Below, one piece after another: positions 1-14,500 of a stretch of DNA of 64,000 nucleotides (positions are counted from its first letter, which is position 1; each line of letters starts with the position of its first letter). The stretch is taken from positions 51,866,203-51,930,202 of the forward strand of contig OY804586.1 of assembly GCA_963680875.1 (NCBI GenBank), in the 5' to 3' direction. The notes under the pieces were generated by a model. The model had not been told where the DNA came from. It ran no database searches and saw nothing but the letters and a program-made list of their open reading frames with translations. This DNA comes from Bathymodiolus brooksi (taxonomy: Eukaryota > Mollusca > Bivalvia > Mytilida > Modiolidae). A program made the translations under genes and the position numbers.

Positions 1-1078
1 ACCATCATGGTCTTGATCGTTGATTTATTGTTAGTTACTTAACATCTATCGACCATCATGGTCGTGATCGTTGATTTATTGTTAGTTACTTAACATCTAT
101 GGACCATCATGGTCGTCATCGTTGATTTATTGTTAGTTACTTAACATCTATGGACCATCATGGTCTTGATCGTTGATTTATTGTTAGTTACTTAACATCT
201 ATGGACCATCATGGTCGTGATCGTTGATTTATTGTTAGTTACTTAACATCTATGGACCATCATGGTCTTGATCGTTGATTTATTGTCAGTTACTTAACAT
301 CTATCGACCATCATTGTCTTGATCATTGATTTATTGTTAGTAACTTAACATCTATGGACCATCATGGTCGTGATCGTTGATTTATTGTTAGTTACTTAAC
401 ATCTATGGACCATCATAGTCTTGATCGTTGATTTATTGTTAGTAACTTAACATCTATGGACCATCATGGTCGTCATCGTTGATTTATTGTTAGTTACTTA
501 ACATCTATCGACCATCATGGTCTTGATCGTCGATTTATTGTTAGTTACTTAACATCTATGGACCATCATGGTCGTGATCGTTGATTTATTGTTAGTTACT
601 TAACATCTATGGACCATCATGGTCTTGATCGTTGATTTATTGTTCGTTACTTAACATCTATGGACCATCATGGTCGTGATCGTTGATTTATTGTTAGTTA
701 CTTATCATCTATGGACCATCATGGTCGTCATCGTTGATTTATTGTTAGTTACTTAACATCTATGGACCATCATGGTCTTGATCGTTGATTTATTGTTAGT
801 TACTTAACATCTATGGACCATCATGGTCTTGATCGTTGATTTATTGTTAGTTACTTAACATCTATGGACCATCATGGTCGTGATCGTTGATTTATTGTTA
901 GTTACTTAACATCTATGGACCATCATGGTCTTGATCGTTGATTTATTGTTAGTTACTTAACATCTATCGACCATCATTGTCTTGATCATTGATTTATTGT
1001 TAGTAACTTAACATCTATGGACCATCATGGTCGTGATCGTTGATTTATTGTTAGTTACTTAAAATCTATGGACCATCA

Positions 1079-4000
1079 TGGTCTTGATCGTTGATTTATT
1101 GTTAGTTACTTAACATCTATCGACCATCATTGTCTTGATCATTGATTTATTGTTATTAACTTAACATCTATGGACCATCATGGTTGTGATCGTTGATTTA
1201 TTGTTAGTTACTTAACATCTATGGACCATCATAGTCTTGATCGTTGATTTATTGTTAGTAACTTAACATCTATGGACCATCATGGTCGTCATCGTTGATT
1301 TATTGTTAATTACTTAACATCTATCGACCATCATGGTCTTGATCGTCGATTTATTGTTAGTTACTTAACATCTATGGACCATCATGGTCGTGATCGTTGA
1401 TTTATTGTTAGTAACTTAACATCTATGGACCATCATGGTCTTGATCGTCAATTTATTGTTAGTTACTTAACATCTATGGACCACCATGGTCTTGATCGTT
1501 GATTTATTGTTAATAACTTAACATCTATGGACCATCATGGTGGTGATCGTTGATTTATTGTTAGTAACTTAACATCTATGGACCATCATGGTCGTGATTG
1601 TTGATTTATTGTTAGTTACTTAACATCTATGGACCATCATGGTCTTGATCGTTGATTTATTGTTAGTTACTTAACATCTATGGAACATCATGGTCTTGAT
1701 CGTTGATTTATTGTTAGTTACTTAACATCTATGGACCATCATGGTCGTGATCGTTGATTTATTGTTAGTTACTTATCATCTATGGACCATCATGGTCGTG
1801 ATCGTTGATTTATTGTTACTTACTTAACATCTATGGACCATCATGGTCTTGATCGTTGATTTATTGTTAGTTACTTAACATCTATCGACCATCATGGTCG
1901 TGATCGTTGATTTATTGTTAGTTACTTAACATCTATGGACCATCATGGTCGTCATCGTTGATTTATTGTTAGTTACTTAACATCTATGGACCATCATGGT
2001 CTTGATCGTTGATTTATTGTTAGTTACTTTACATCTATGGACCATCATGGTCGTGATCGTTGATTTATTGTTAGTTACTTAACATCTATGGACCATCATA
2101 GTCTTGATCGTTGATTTATTGTTAGTTACTTAACATCTATCGACCATCATTGTCTTGATCATTGATTTATTGTTAGTAACTTAACATCTATGGACCATCA
2201 TGGTCGTCATCGTTGATTTATTGTTAGTTACTAAACATCTATCGACCATCATGGTCTTGATCGTCGATTTATTGTTAGTTACTTAACATCTATGGACCAT
2301 CATGGTCGTGATCGTTGATTTATTGTTAGTTACTTAACATCTATGGACCATCATGGTCTTGACCGTTGATTTATTGTTCGTTACTTAACATCTATGGACC
2401 ATCATGGTCGTGATCGTTGATAAATTGTTAATTACTTAACATCTATCGACCATCATGGTCGTGATCGTTGATTTATTGTTAGTTACTTAACATCTATCGA
2501 CCATCATGGTCTTGATCGTTGATTTATTGTTAGTTACTTAACATCTATGGACCATCATGGTCGTGATCGTTGATTTATTGTTAGTTACTTAACATCTATG
2601 GACCATCATGGTCTTGATCGTTGATTTATTGTTAGTTACTTAACATCTATCGACCATCATTGTCTTGATCATTGATTTATTGTTAGTAACTTAACATCTA
2701 TGATCCATCATGGTCGTGATCGTTGATTTATTGTTAGTTACTTAACATCTATGGACCATCATAGTCTTGATCGTTGATTTATTGTTAGTAACTTAACATC
2801 TATGGACCATCATGGTCGTCATCGTTGATTTATTGTTTGTTACTTAACATCTATCGACCATCATGGTCTTGATCGTCGATTTATTGTTAGTTACTTAACA
2901 TCTATGGACCATCATGGTCGTGATCGTTGATTTATTGTTAGTTACTTAACATCTATGGACCACCATGGTCTTGATCGTTGATTTATTGTTAATAACTTAA
3001 CATCTATGGACCATCATGGTCTTGATCGTTGATTTATTGTTAGTTACTTAACATCTATGGACCATCATGGTCGTGATCGTTGATTTATTGTTAGTTACTT
3101 ATCATCTATGGACCATCATGGTCGTGATCGTTGATTTATTGTTAGTTACTTAACATCTATGGACCATCATGGTCTTGATCGTTGATTTATTGTTAGTTAC
3201 TTAACATCTATCGACCATCATGGTCGTGATCGTTGATTTATTGTTAGTTACTTAACATCTATGGACCATCATGGTCGTCATCGTTGATTTATTGTTAGTT
3301 ACTTAACATCTATGGACCATCATGGTCTTGATCGTTGATTTATTGTTAGTTACTTAACATCTATGGACCATCATGGTCGTGATCGTTGATTTATTGTTAG
3401 TTACTTAACATCTATGGACCATCATGGTCTTGATCGTTGATTTATTGTCAGTTACTTAACATCTATCGACCATCATTGTCTTGATCATTGATTTATTGTT
3501 AGTAACTTAACATCTATGGACCATCATGGTCGTGATCGTTGATTTATTGTTAGTTACTTAACATCTATGGACCATCATAGTCTTGATCGTTGATTTATTG
3601 CTAGTAACTTAACATCTATGGACCATCATGGTCGTCATCGTTGATTTATTGTTAGTTACTTAACATCTATCGACCATCATGGTCTTGATCGTCGATTTAT
3701 TGTTAGTTACTTAACATCTATGGACCATCATGGTCGTGATCGTTGATTTATTGTTAGTTACTTAACATCTATGGACCATCATGGTCTTGATCGTTGATTT
3801 ATTGTTCGTTACTTAACATCTATGGACCATCATGGTCGTGATCGTTGATTTATTGTTAGTTACTTAACATCTATCGACCATCATGGTCGTCATCGTTGAT
3901 TTATTGTTAGTTTCTTAACATCTATGAACCATCATGGTCTTGATCGTTGATTTATTGTTAGTTACTTAACATCTATGGACCACCATGGTCTTGATCGTTG

Positions 4001-7000
4001 ATTTATTGTTAATAACTTAACATCTATGGACCATCATGGTGGTGATCGTTGATTTATTGTTAGTAACTTAACATCTATGGACCATCATGGTCTTGATTGT
4101 TGATTTATTGTTAGTTACTTAACATCTATGGACCATCATGGTCTTGATCGTTGATTTATTGTTAGTTACTTAACATATATGGACCATCATGGTCTTGATC
4201 GTTGATTTATTGTTAGTTACTTAACATCTATGGACCATCATGGTCGTGATCGTTGATTTATTGTTAGTTACTTAACATCTATGGACCATCATGGTCGTCA
4301 TCGTTGATTTATTGTTAGTTACTTAACATCTATCGACCATCATGGTCTTGATCGTCGATTTATTGTTAGTTACTTAACATCTATGGACCATCATGGTCTT
4401 GATCGTTGATTTATTGTTAGTTACTTAACATCTATGGACCATCATGGTCGTGATCGTTGATTTATTGTTAGTTACTTAACATCTATGGACCATCATGGTC
4501 TTGATCGTTGATTTATTGTTAGTTACTTAACATCTATCGACCATCATTGTCTTGATCATTGATTTATTGTTAGTAACTTAACATCTATGGACCATCATGG
4601 TTGTGATCGTTGATTTATTGTTAGTTACTTAACATCTATGGACCATCATTGTCTTGATCGTTGATTTATTGTTAGTAACTTAACATCTATGGACCATCAT
4701 GGTCGTCATCGTTGATTTATTGTTAGTTACTTAACATCTATCGACCATCATGGTCTTGATCGTCGATTTATTGTTAGTTACTTAACATCTATGGACCATC
4801 ATGGTCGTGATCGTTGATTTATTGTTAGTAACTTAACATCTATGGACCATCATGGTCTTGATCGTCAATTTAATGTTAGTTACTTAACATCTATGGACCA
4901 TCATGGTCGTGATCGTTGATTTATTGTTAGTTACTTAACATCTATGGACCATCATGGTCTTGATCGTTGATTTATTGTTAGTAGCTTAACATCTATGGAC
5001 CATCATGGTCTTGATCGTCGATTTATTGTTAGCTACTTAACATCTATGGACCACTATGGTCTTGATCGTTGATTTATTGTTAATAACTTAACGTCTATGG
5101 ACCATCATGGTGGTGATCGTTGATTTATTGTTAGTAACTTAACATCTATGGACCATCATGGTCGTGATTGTTGATTTATTGTTAGTTACTTAACATCTAT
5201 GGACCATCATGGTCTTGATCGTTGATTTATTGTTAGTTACTTAACATCTATGGAACATCATGGTCTTGATCGTTGATTTATTGTTAGTTACTTAACATCT
5301 ATGGACCATCATGGTCGTGATCGTTGATTTATTGTTAGTTACTTAACATCTATGGACCATCATGGTCGTGATCGTTGATTTATTGTTAGTTACTTAACAT
5401 CTATGGACCATCATGGTCTTGATCGTTGATTTATTGTTAGTTACTTAACATCTATCGACCATCATGGTCGTGATCGTTGATTTATTGTTAGTTACTTATC
5501 ATCTATGGACCATCATGGTCGTCATCGTTGATTTATTGTTAGTTACTTAACATCTATGGACCATCATGGTCTTGATCGTTGATTTATTGTTAGTTACTTA
5601 ACATCTATGGACCATCATTGTCTTGATCATTGATTTATTGTTAGTAACTTAACATCTATGGACCATCATGGTCGTGATCGTTGATTTATTGTTAGTTACT
5701 TAACATCTATGGACCATCATAGTCTTGATCGTTGATTTATTGTTAGTAACTTAACATCTATGGACCATCATGGTCGTCATCGTTGATTTATTGTTAGTTA
5801 CTTAACATCTATCGACCATCATGGTCTTGATCGTCGATTTATTGTTAGTTACTTAACATCTATGGACCATCATGGTCTTGATCGTTGATTTATTGTTCGT
5901 TACTTAACATCTATGGACCATCATGGTCGTGATCGTTGATAAATTGTTAATTACTTAACATCTATCGACCATCATGGTCGTGATCGTTGATTTATTGTTA
6001 GTTACTTAACATCTATGGACCATCATGGTCTTGATCGTTGATTTATTGTTAGTTACTTAACATCTATGGACCATCATGGTCGTGATCGTTGATTTATTGT
6101 TAGTTACTTAACATCTATGGACCATCATGGTCTTGATCGTTCATTTATTGTTAGTTACTTAACATCTATCGACCATCATTGTCTTGATCATTGATTTATT
6201 GTTAGTAACTTAACATCTATGGACCATCATGGTCGTGATCGTTGATTTATTGTTAGTTACTTAACATCTATGGACCATCATGGTCTTGATCGTTGATTTA
6301 TTGTTAGTTACTTAACATCTATCGACCATCATTGTCTTGATCATTGATTTATTGTTAGTAACTTAACATCTATGGACCATCATGGTTGTGATCGTTGATT
6401 TATTGTTAGTTACTTAACATCTATGGACCATCATAGTCTTGATCGTTGATTTATTGTTAGTAACTTAACATCTATGGACCATCATGGTCGTCATCGTTGA
6501 TTTATTGTTAGTTACTTAACATCTATCGACCATCATGGTCTTGATCGTCGATTTATTGTTAGTTACTTAACATCTATGGACCATCATGGTCGTGATCGTT
6601 GATTTATTGTTAGTAACTTAACATCTATGGACCATCATGGTCTTGATCGTCAATTTATTGTTAGTTACTTAACATCTATGGACCACCATGGTCTTGATCG
6701 TTGATTTATTGTTAATAACTTAACATCTATGGACCATCATGGTGGTGATCGTTGATTTATTGTTAGTAACTTAACATCTATGGACCATCATGGTCGTGAT
6801 TGTTGATTTATTGTTAGTTACTTAACATCTATGGACCATCATGGTCTTGATCGTTGATTTATTGTTAGTTACTTAACATCTATGGAACATCATGGTCTTG
6901 ATCGTTGATTTATTGTTAGTTACTTAACATCTATGGACCATCATGGTCGTGATCGTTGATTTATTGTTAGTTACTTATCATCTATGGACCATCATGGTCG

Positions 7001-10000
7001 TGATCGTTGATTTATTGTTACTTACTTAACATCTATGGACCATCATGGTCTTGATCGTTGATTTATTGTTAGTTACTTAACATCTATCGACCATCATGGT
7101 CGTGATCGTTGATTTATTGTTAGTTACTTAACATCTATGGACCATCATGGTCGTCATCGTTGATTTATTGTTAGTTACTTAACATCTATGGACCATCATG
7201 GTCTTGATCGTTGATTTATTGTTAGTTACTTAACATCTATGGACCATCATGGTCGTGATCGTTGATTTATTGTTAGTTACTTAACATCTATGGACCATCA
7301 TAGTCTTGATCGTTGATTTATTGTTAGTTACTTAACATCTATCGACCATCATTGTCTTGATCATTGATTTATTGTTAGTAACTTAACATCTATGGACCAT
7401 CATGGTCGTGATCGTTGATTTATTGTTAGTTACTTAACATCTATGGACCATCATAGTCTTGATCGTTGATTTATTGTTAGTAACTTAACATCTATGGACC
7501 ATCATGGTCGTCATCGTTGATTTATTGTTAGTTACTAAACATCTATCGACCATCATGGTCTTGATCGTCGATTTATTGTTAGTTACTTAACATCTATGGA
7601 CCATCATGGTCGTGATCGTTGATTTATTGTTAGTTACTTAACATCTATGGACCATCATGGTCTTGACCGTTGATTTATTGTTCGTTACTTAACATCTATG
7701 GACCATCATGGTCGTGATCGTTGATAAATTGTTAATTACTTAACATCTATCGACCATCATGGTCGTGATCGTTGATTTATTGTTAGTTACTTAACATCTA
7801 TCGACCATCATGGTCTTGATCGTTGATTTATTGTTAGTTACTTAACATCTATGGACCATCATGGTCGTGATCGTTGATTTATTGTTAGTTACTTAACATC
7901 TATGGACCATCATGGTCTTGATCGTTGATTTATTGTTAGTTACTTAACATCTATCGACCATCATTGTCTTGATCATTGATTTATTGTTAGTAACTTAACA
8001 TCTATGATCCATCATGGTCGTGATCGTTGATTTATTGTTAGTTACTTAACATCTATGGACCATCATAGTCTTGATCGTTGATTTATTGTTAGTAACTTAA
8101 CATCTATGGACCATCATGGTCGTCATCGTTGATTTATTGTTAGTTACTTAACATCTATCGACCATCATGGTCTTGATCGTCGATTTATTGTTAGTTACTT
8201 AACATCTATGGACCATCATGGTCGTGATCGTTGATTTATTGTTAGTTACTTAACATCTATGGACCACCATGGTCTTGATCGTTGATTTATTGTTAATAAC
8301 TTAACATCTATGGACCATCATGGTGGTGATCGTTGATTTATTGTTAGTAACTTAACATCTATGGACCATCATGGTCGTGATTGTTGATTTATTGTTAGTT
8401 ACTTAACATCTATGGACCATCATGGTCTTGATCGTTGATTTATTGTTAGTTACTTAACATCTATGGACCATCATGGTCGTGATCGTTGATTTATTGTTAG
8501 TTACTTATCATCTATGGACCATCATGGTCGTGATCGTTGATTTATTGTTAGTTACTTAACATCTATGGACCATCATGGTCTTGATCGTTGATTTATTGTT
8601 AGTTACTTAACATCTATCGACCATCATGGTCGTGATCGTTGATTTATTGTTAGTTACTTAACATCTATGGACCATCATGGTCGTCATCGTTGATTTATTG
8701 TTAGTTACTTAACATCTATGGACCATCATGGTCTTGATCGTTGATTTATTGTTAGTTACTTAACATCTATGGACCATCATGGTCGTGATCGTTGATTTAT
8801 TGTTAGTTACTTAACATCTATGGACCATCATGGTCTTGATCGTTGATTTATTGTCAGTTACTTAACATCTATCGACCATCATTGTCTTGATCATTGATTT
8901 ATTGTTAGTAACTTAACATCTATGGACCATCATGGTCGTGATCGTTGATTTATTGTTAGTTACTTAACATCTATGGACCATCATAGTCTTGATCGTTGAT
9001 TTATTGTTAGTAACTTAACATCTATGGACCATCATGGTCGTCATCGTTGATTTATTGTTAGTTACTTAACAACTATCGACCATCATGGTCTTGATCGTCG
9101 ATTTATTGTTAGTTACTTAACATCTATGGACCATCATGGTCGTGATCGTTGATTTATTGTTAGTTACTTAACATCTATGGACCATCATGGTCTTGATCGT
9201 TGATTTATTGTTCGTTACTTAACATCTATGGACCATCATGGTCGTGATCGTTGATTTATTGTTAGTTACTTAACATCTATCGACCATCATGGTCGTCATC
9301 GTTGATTTATTGTTAGTTTCTTAACATCTATGAACCATCATGGTCTTGATCGTTGATTTATTGTTAGTTACTTAACATCTATGGACCACCATGGTCTTGA
9401 TCGTTGATTTATTGTTAATAACTTAACATCTATGGACCATCATGGTGGTGATCGTTGATTTATTGTTAGTAACTTAACATCTATGGACCATCATGGTCTT
9501 GATTGTTGATTTATTGTTAGTTACTTAACATCTATGGACCATCATGGTCTTGATCGTTGATTTATTGTTAGTTACTTAACATATATGGACCATCATGGTC
9601 TTGATCGTTGATTTATTGTTAGTTACTTAACATCTATGGACCATCATGGTCGTGATCGTTGATTTATTGTTAGTTACTTAACATCTATGGACCATCATGG
9701 TCGTCATCGTTGATTTATTGTTAGTTACTTAACATCTATCGACCATCATGGTCTTGATCGTCGATTTATTGTTAGTTACTTAACATCTATGGACCATCAT
9801 GGTCTTGATCGTTGATTTATTGTTAGTTACTTAACATCTATGGACCATCATGGTCGTGATCGTTGATTTATTGTTAGTTACTTAACATCTATGGACCATC
9901 ATGGTCTTGATCGTTGATTTATTGTTAGTTACTTAACATCTATCGACCATCATTGTCTTGATCATTGATTTATTGTTAGTAACTTAACATCTATGGACCA

Positions 10001-11050
10001 TCATGGTTGTGATCGTTGATTTATTGTTAGTTACTTAACATCTATGGACCATCATAGTCTTGATCGTTGATTTATTGTTAGTAACTTAACATCTATGGAC
10101 CATCATGGTCGTCATCGTTGATTTATTGTTAGTTACTTAACATCTATCGACCATCATGGTCTTGATCGTCGATTTATTGTTAGTTACTTAACATCTATGG
10201 ACCATCATGGTCGTGATCGTTGATTTATTGTTAGTAACTTAACATCTATGGACCATCATGGTCTTGATCGTCAATTTAATGTTAGTTACTTAACATCTAT
10301 GGACCATCATGGTCGTGATCGTTGATTTATTGTTAGTTACTTAACATCTATGGACCATCATGGTCTTGATCGTTGATTTATTGTTAGTAACTTAACATCT
10401 ATGGACCATCATGGTCTTGATCGTCGATTTATTGTTAGTTACTTAACATCTATGGACCACTATGGTCTTGATCGTTGATTTATTGTTAATAACTTAACGT
10501 CTATGGACCATCATGGTGGTGATCGTTGATTTATTGTTAGTAACTTAACATCTATGGACCATCATGGTCGTGATTGTTGATTTATTGTTAGTTACTTAAC
10601 ATCTATGGACCATCATGGTCTTGATCGTTGATTTATTGTTAGTTACTTAACATCTATGGAACATCATGGTCTTGATCGTTGATTTATTGTTAGTTACTTA
10701 ACATCTATGGACCATCATGGTCGTGATCGTTGATTTATTGTTAGTTACTTATCATCTATGGACCATCATGGTCGTGATCGTTGATTTATTGTTAGTTACT
10801 TAACATCTATGGACCATCATGGTCTTGATCGTTGATTTATTGTTAGTTACTTAACATCTATCGACCATCATGGTCGTGATCGTTGATTTATTGTTAGTTA
10901 CTTAACATCTATGGACCATCATGGTCGTCATCGTTGATTTATTGTTAGTTACTTAACATCTATGGACCATCATGGTCTTGATCGTTGATTTATTGTTAGT
11001 TACTTAACATCTATGGACCATCATGGTCGTGATCGTTGATTTATTGTTAG
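1079..11050. repeat. Higher-order block pair (about 5.2-5.4 kb) within the 51-bp satellite
   Basis: Rare variant units recur at fixed multiples of 51 bp. The TGGTTGTGAT variant at 1,181 recurs at 6,383, the GGAACATC variant at 1,683 at 6,885, and CTTACTTAAC at 1,819 at 7,021; these are shifts of 5,202 bp (102 units). CTAAACATCT at 2,231/7,535, TAAATTG at 2,421/7,725 and TGATCC at 2,701/8,005 are shifted 5,304 bp (104 units). ACGTCTATGG at 5,091/10,497 is shifted 5,406 bp (106 units). The stepwise change in shift means small whole-unit gains or losses after duplication of a block of roughly 100 units. Block limits are approximate. Confidence 0.8.
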
Positions 11051-11579
11051 TTACTTAACATCTATGGACCATCATGGTCTTGATCGTTGATTTATTGTTA
11101 GTTACTTAACATCTATCGACCATCATTGTCTTGATCATTGATTTACTGTTAGTAACTTAACATCTATGGACCATCATGGTCGTGATCGTTGATTTATTGT
11201 TAGTTACTTAACATCTATCGACCATCATAGTCTTGATCGTTGATTTATTGTTAGTAACTTAACATCTATGGACCATCATGGTCGTCATCGTTGATTTATT
11301 GTTAGTTACTTAACATCTATCGACCATCATGGTCTTGATCGTCGATTTATTGTTAGTTACTTAACATCTATGGACCATCATGGTCGTGATCGTTGATTTA
11401 TTGTTAGTTACTTAACATCTATGGACCATCATAGTCTTGATCGTTGATTTATTGTTCGTTACTTAACATCTATGGACCATCATGGTCGTGATCGTTGATA
11501 AATTGTTAATTACTTAACATCTATCGACCATCATTGTCTTGATCATTGATTTATTGTTAGTAACTTAACATCTATGGAC

Positions 11580-14500
11580 CATCATGGTCGTGATCGTTGA
11601 TTTATTGTTAGTTACTTAACATCTATGGACCATCATAGTCTTGATCGTTGATTTATTGTTAGTAACTTAACATCTATGGACCATCATGGTCGTCATCGTT
11701 GATTTATTGTTAGTTACTTAACATCTATCGACCATCATGGTCTTGATCGTCGATTTATTGTTAGTTACTTAACATCTATGGACCATCATGGTCGTGATCG
11801 TTGATTTATTGTTAGTTACTTAACATCTATGGACCATCATGGTCTTGATCGTTGATTTATTGTTCGTTACTTAACATCTATGGACCATCATGGTCGTGAT
11901 CGTTGATTTATTGTTAGTTACTTAACATCTATGGACCATCATGGTCGTGATCGTTGATTTATTGTTAGTTACTTAACATCTATGGACCATCATGGTCTTG
12001 ATCGTTGATTTATTGTTCGTTACTTAACATCTATGGACCATCATGGTCGTGATCGTTGATTTATTGTTAGTTACTTAACATCTATCGACCATCATGGTCG
12101 TCATCGTTGATTTATTGTTAGTTTCTTAACATCTATGAACCATCATGGTCTTGATCGTTGATTTATTGTTAGTTACTTAACATCTATGGACCACCATGGT
12201 CTTGATCGTTGATTTATTGTTAATAACTTAACATCTATGGACCATCATGGTGGTGATCGTTGATTTATTGTTAGTAACTTAACATCTATGGACCATCATG
12301 GTCTTGATTGTTGATTTATTGTTAGTTACTTAACATCTATGGACCATCATGGTCTTGATCGTTGATTTATTGTTAGTTACTTAACATATATGGACCATGA
12401 TGGTCTTGATCGTTGATTTATTGTTAGTTACTTAACATCTATGGACCATCATGGTCGTGATCGTTGATTTATTGTTAGTTACTTAACATCTATGGACCAT
12501 CATGGTCGTCATCGTTGATTTATTGTTAGTTACTTAACATCTATCGACCATCATGGTCTTGATCGTCGATTTATTGTTAGTTACTTAACATCTATGGACC
12601 ATCATGGTCTTGATCGTTGATTTATTGTTAGTTACTTAACATCTATGGACCATCATGGTCGTGATCGTTGATTTATTGTTAGTTACTTAACATCTATGGA
12701 CCATCATGGTCTTGATCGTTGATTTATTGTTAGCTACTTAACATCTATCGACCATCATTGTCTTGATCATTGATTTATTGTTAGTAACTTAACATCTATG
12801 GACCATCATGGTTGTGATCGTTGATTTATTGTTAGTTACTTAACATCTATGGACCATCATAGTCTTGATCGTTGATTTATTGTTAGTAACTTAGCATCTA
12901 TGGACCATCATGGTCGTCATCGTTGATTTATTGTTAGTTACTTAACATCTATCGACCATCATGGTCTTGATCGTCGATTTATTGTTAGTTACTTAACATC
13001 TATGGACCATCATGGTCGTGATCGTTGATTTATTGTTAGTAACTTAACATCTATGGACCATCATGGTCTTGATCGTCAATTTAATGTTAGTTACTTAACA
13101 TCTATGGACCATCATGGTCGTGATCGTTGATTTATTGTTAGTTACTTAACATCTATGGACCATCATGGTCTTGATCGTTGATTTATTGTTAGTAACTTAA
13201 CATCTATGGACCATCATGGTCTTGATCGTCGATTTATTGTTAGTTACTTAACATCTATGGACCACTATGGTCTTGATCGTTGATTTATTGTTAATAACTT
13301 AACGTCTATGGACCATCATGGTGGTGATCGTTGATTTATTGTTAGTAACTTAACATCTATGGACCATCATGGTCGTGATTGTTGATTTATTGTTAGTTAC
13401 TTAACATCTATGGACCATCATGGTCTTGATCGTTGATTTATTGTTAGTTACTTAACATCTATGGAACATCATGGTCTTGATCGTTGATTTATTGTTAGTT
13501 ACTTAACATCTATGGACCATCATGGTCGTGATCGTTGATTTATTGTTAGTTACTTATCATCTATGGACCATCATGGTCGTGATCGTTGATTTATTGTTAG
13601 TTACTTAACATCTATGGACCATCATGGTCTTGATCGTTGATTTATTGTTAGTTACTTAACATCTATCGACCATCATGGTCGTGATCGTTGATTTATTGTT
13701 AGTTACTTAACATCTCTGGACCATCATGGTCGTCATCGTTGATTTATTGTTAGTTACTTAACATCTATGGACCATCATGGTCTTGATCGTTGATTTATTG
13801 TTAGTTACTTAACATCTATGGACCATCATGGTCGTGATCGTTGATTTATTGTTAGTTACTTAACATCTATGGACCATCATGGTCTTGATCGTTGATTTAT
13901 TGTTAGTTACTTAACATCTATCGACCATCATTGTCTTGATCATTGATTTATTGTTAGTAACTTAACATCTATGGACCATCATGGTCGTGATCGTTGATTT
14001 ATTGTTAGTTACTTAACATCTATGGACCATCATAGTCTTGATCGTTGATTTATTGTTAGTAACTTAACATCTATGGACCATCATGGTCGTCATCGTTGAT
14101 TTATTGTTAGTTACTTAACATCTATCGACCATCATGGTCTTGATCGTCGATTTATTGTTAGTTACTTAACATCTATGGACCATCATGGTCGTGATCGTTG
14201 ATTTATTGTTAGTTACTTAACATCTATGGACCATCATGGTCTTGATCGTTGATTTATTGTTCGTTACTTAACATCTATGGACCATCATGGTCGTGATCGT
14301 TGATAAATTGTTAATTACTTAACATCTATCGACCATCATTGTCTTGATCATTGATTTATTGTTAGTAACTTAACATCTATGGACCATCATGGTCGTGATC
14401 GTTGATTTATTGTTAGTTACTTAACATCTATGGACCATCATAGTCTTGATCGTTGATTTATTGTTAGTAACTTAACATCTATGGACCATCATGGTCGTCA

